From contig CAIOTP010000038.1 of assembly GCA_903861235.1 (NCBI GenBank), positions 1 through 7,124 on the forward strand: DNA of 7,124 nucleotides. Direction: 5' to 3'. Positions 5,727-7,124 of the stretch are shown one piece after another. Made by a program: the position numbers and the translations under genes. The notes beneath the pieces are model-generated. The model saw nothing but the letters and a program-made list of their open reading frames with translations, was not told the origin of the DNA and searched no databases. Origin of the DNA: an uncultured bacterium. Its GTDB lineage: Bacteria; Planctomycetota; Phycisphaerae; Phycisphaerales; SM1A02. Every line of letters begins with the position of its first letter. The stretch's first letter is position 1.

Positions 5727-7124
5727 ATGAAGAAGAGCGTTCTCTCCGGCGTGGTTGTCTGCTCGCTGCTGGTGGTGTCCTCTTCGCTGGCCATGGCCGG
5801 CGGCAGCCGAGGTGGCATGGTGTCGGCGACAGGTCGGAACCGTGGTCCACAGGGCATCTCCCAGGTGGCGGGTCTGGCGGCGGAGTCGGACGCGCAGCAG
5901 CTTGCCCCGGGCGGTCGCGTGGGCAAGCGTGGCAGCAAGGGCACGCTCCCGGGTGGTGGTGGCGAGACCTTGCCGCCGCCCCCGACGGGATCGGATGCGG
6001 ACTTCAGCGGACTCTCGCAGGGCCAGGAGGTGGGCAACGCCTACGCGTCCGCGGGCCTGATCTTCACGGGGGCCACGGCCTTGCAGCGTTACAACGGCTC
6101 GGGCAATCCCAACGCCGGCATCGTGTACAGCCCTCAGGGCCGGATGGTGATCGGCTTCGAGACGCTCACGGCACGCGCGGTGCGTTTCCACTATGTGTCC
6201 AGCGTGGCGCTCACGCTGACCTCGCACGCCTCGGCCAACGGCACGGGTGCGGCGTTGAGCACGCGGACGCTGGCGGCCACGGTGGGCGGATCACCGTTCT
6301 CCAACTGGGCGCAGATCGAGGAGCAGCTGCCGGCGGGAGTGAAGTCGGTGGTGCTGACAGGCACGGGGGACCGCTGGGGTCTGGACGCGTTTGGCGTGGC
6401 CACGGGCTGCCCGGCGCCGGCCTCTGCGTCGGACGATTGCAATGGCAACGGCCAGAGCGACGCGTGCGAGATTGCGCGTGGGCTGGTGCAGGATTGCAAC
6501 GGCAATGGCAAGCCGGATGCGTGTGATCTCTCCGGGATCCCGCCTGTGCCCGGCGCGGTTCAGTGGCGTGTCGAGGATGGCGGGAATGGGCATTGGTATG
6601 CGGGGATTCGAACTTCGCAATCCATTCTGTGGTCCGCTGCTCGGCAGGCTGCCCTGGACTCTGGCGGCTATCTAGCAACGATTACTTCCGGAGGGGAGAA
6701 TTCGTTTGTGCAGGTACTTGTGCGTTCACTTGGTGATAACACCTTCATTGGGGGCTATCAGGTGAGTCCCGGCGCCCCGGCGAATGTCGGGTGGACTTGG
6801 GTCTCCGGAGAGCCATGGGCGTACAGCAATTGGGCGTCCGGGGAGCCAAATGACCAAGGGTCGCCGACCGAGTGGGTTCTTGAGATGTATCCATCGGGGC
6901 TCTGGAACGACGTCCCCGATGCGGGTAGCGGTTACTCCCAGTTCTCCTATGTGGTCGAATGGGATCAGTCACCGGAACCCGACTGCAACGCCAACGGCAT
7001 TCCTGACGAGTGCGATCCCAACCCGGTCCTGGCGTTGACCAGCAACGCCAGCGCCTGCAACACCGTGAACTCCACGGTCACGGTCGAGGCTCGCCTCTCG
7101 GGTGCCTCGCAGCCGGTGGTGGCG
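5727..7124 (+). CDS. Secreted multidomain protein with thrombospondin-3-like repeats and a C-type lectin domain (3' end beyond window)
   Basis: The frame is open for 466 codons from ATG 5727 to the edge. Residues 1-24 are a signal peptide (M-K-K, hydrophobic core, A-M-A cleavage). Residues 25-88 are a Gly-rich linker. About 90-227 form a beta-rich domain opening D-F-S-G-L-S-Q-G, of the kind seen in exported surface proteins. Calcium-type repeats DCNGNGQSDACEI (237-249) and DCNGNGKPDACDL (256-268) follow. Residues 278-412 are a C-type lectin-like domain with G-N-G-H-W-Y, W-x-W, E-P-N (373-375), W-N-D (393-395) and a final Y-V-V-E-W. A third repeat DCNANGIPDECDP is at 419-431. Residues 432-466 begin another domain, perhaps cohesin-like or Ig-like. 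EPN plus WND is the classic calcium-dependent sugar-binding pair, so carbohydrate binding at the cell surface or outside is likely. The end may carry a sorting signal, not visible here. Confidence 0.88.
   Translation, partial: MKKSVLSGVVVCSLLVVSSSLAMAGGSRGGMVSATGRNRGPQGISQVAGLAAESDAQQLAPGGRVGKRGSKGTLPGGGGETLPPPPTGSDADFSGLSQGQEVGNAYASAGLIFTGATALQRYNGSGNPNAGIVYSPQGRMVIGFETLTARAVRFHYVSSVALTLTSHASANGTGAALSTRTLAATVGGSPFSNWAQIEEQLPAGVKSVVLTGTGDRWGLDAFGVATGCPAPASASDDCNGNGQSDACEIARGLVQDCNGNGKPDACDLSGIPPVPGAVQWRVEDGGNGHWYAGIRTSQSILWSAARQAALDSGGYLATITSGGENSFVQVLVRSLGDNTFIGGYQVSPGAPANVGWTWVSGEPWAYSNWASGEPNDQGSPTEWVLEMYPSGLWNDVPDAGSGYSQFSYVVEWDQSPEPDCNANGIPDECDPNPVLALTSNASACNTVNSTVTVEARLSGASQPVVA
6435..6473 (+). 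repeat. Thrombospondin-3-like calcium repeat 1
   Basis: This encodes D-C-N-G-N-G-Q-S-D-A-C-E-I. The regularly spaced D/N side chains and paired cysteines are those of TSP3/EF-hand-like calcium loops, common in Phycisphaerae exported proteins. It lies 18 bp upstream of repeat 2 and is closely similar to it. Confidence 0.8.
6492..6530 (+). repeat. Thrombospondin-3-like calcium repeat 2
   Basis: This encodes D-C-N-G-N-G-K-P-D-A-C-D-L, with the same pattern as repeat 1. The lectin-like domain begins about nine codons later, so the repeat acts as a rigid calcium-dependent spacer in front of it. Confidence 0.8.
6558..6962 (+). other. C-type lectin-like domain segment with atypical codon use
   Basis: This encodes residues 278-412. 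In hand counts, 37 of 69 codons from residue 279 to 347 end in G or C (54%), against 61 of 69 (88%) for residues 89-157 of the same protein. The rare-looking codons here include CTA, GTA, ACT, ATT, CTT and TCA. The shift starts soon after repeat 2 and fades towards repeat 3. It is consistent with a domain acquired later than its surroundings, though weaker selection on this segment is an alternative. Confidence 0.6.
6981..7019 (+). repeat. Thrombospondin-3-like calcium repeat 3
   Basis: This encodes D-C-N-A-N-G-I-P-D-E-C-D-P, the most canonical of the three copies. It is separated from repeats 1 and 2 by the whole lectin-like domain and precedes the start of a further domain at the window edge. 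Confidence 0.8.

Noticed and set aside
5567..6526. Plus-strand open frame overlapping the start of the secreted protein gene
   Set aside because: It is out of frame with the gene that has the ribosome binding site, signal peptide and recognisable domains, and it has no domain of its own.

Overview
The window is high-GC DNA whose best taxonomic clue is at its right end. A secreted protein there carries D-C-N-x-N-G-x-x-D-x-C calcium-type repeats next to a C-type-lectin-like domain. That combination is typical of Planctomycetota, especially Phycisphaerae. The assignment is an inference from style and composition, not from a marker gene.

Left half (1-3257, minus strand): a tightly coupled three-gene operon. 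It reads from a tail-anchored P-loop GTPase (3257-2175), to a GAP1-like protein with a GTPase-associated N-terminal domain, a central membrane helix, a long proline-rich tether and an uncharacterised C-terminal domain (2175-367), to a third protein that runs off the left edge (370-1). The junctions are TGATG and GTGA overlaps, so the three products are probably translated together. This looks like the core of a GTPase/GAP1 system of the kind found in predicted NTP-dependent conflict or signalling loci, here held at the membrane. No toxin, nuclease, protease or second GTPase is visible in the window.

Middle (3258-5554): a 58-bp divergent control region with a perfect small dyad leads on the plus strand into a membrane-anchored coiled-coil protein (3316-4233). 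A 12-TM-type MFS transporter (4220-5554) overlaps its end by 14 bp. The coiled-coil protein may be a partner of the GTPase operon, since both sides encode membrane-tethered proteins. The MFS gene may be a functional partner or a simple passenger.

Right (5555-7124): a 172-bp intergenic stretch with a plausible sigma-70-like promoter, then a secreted multidomain protein open at the window edge. It has a signal peptide, a beta-rich domain, two thrombospondin-3-like repeats, a C-type lectin domain with EPN and WND motifs, a third repeat, and the start of another domain. The lectin segment has clearly different codon use from the flanking parts of the same gene. No RNA genes, insertion sequences, CRISPR arrays or convincing terminators were seen.
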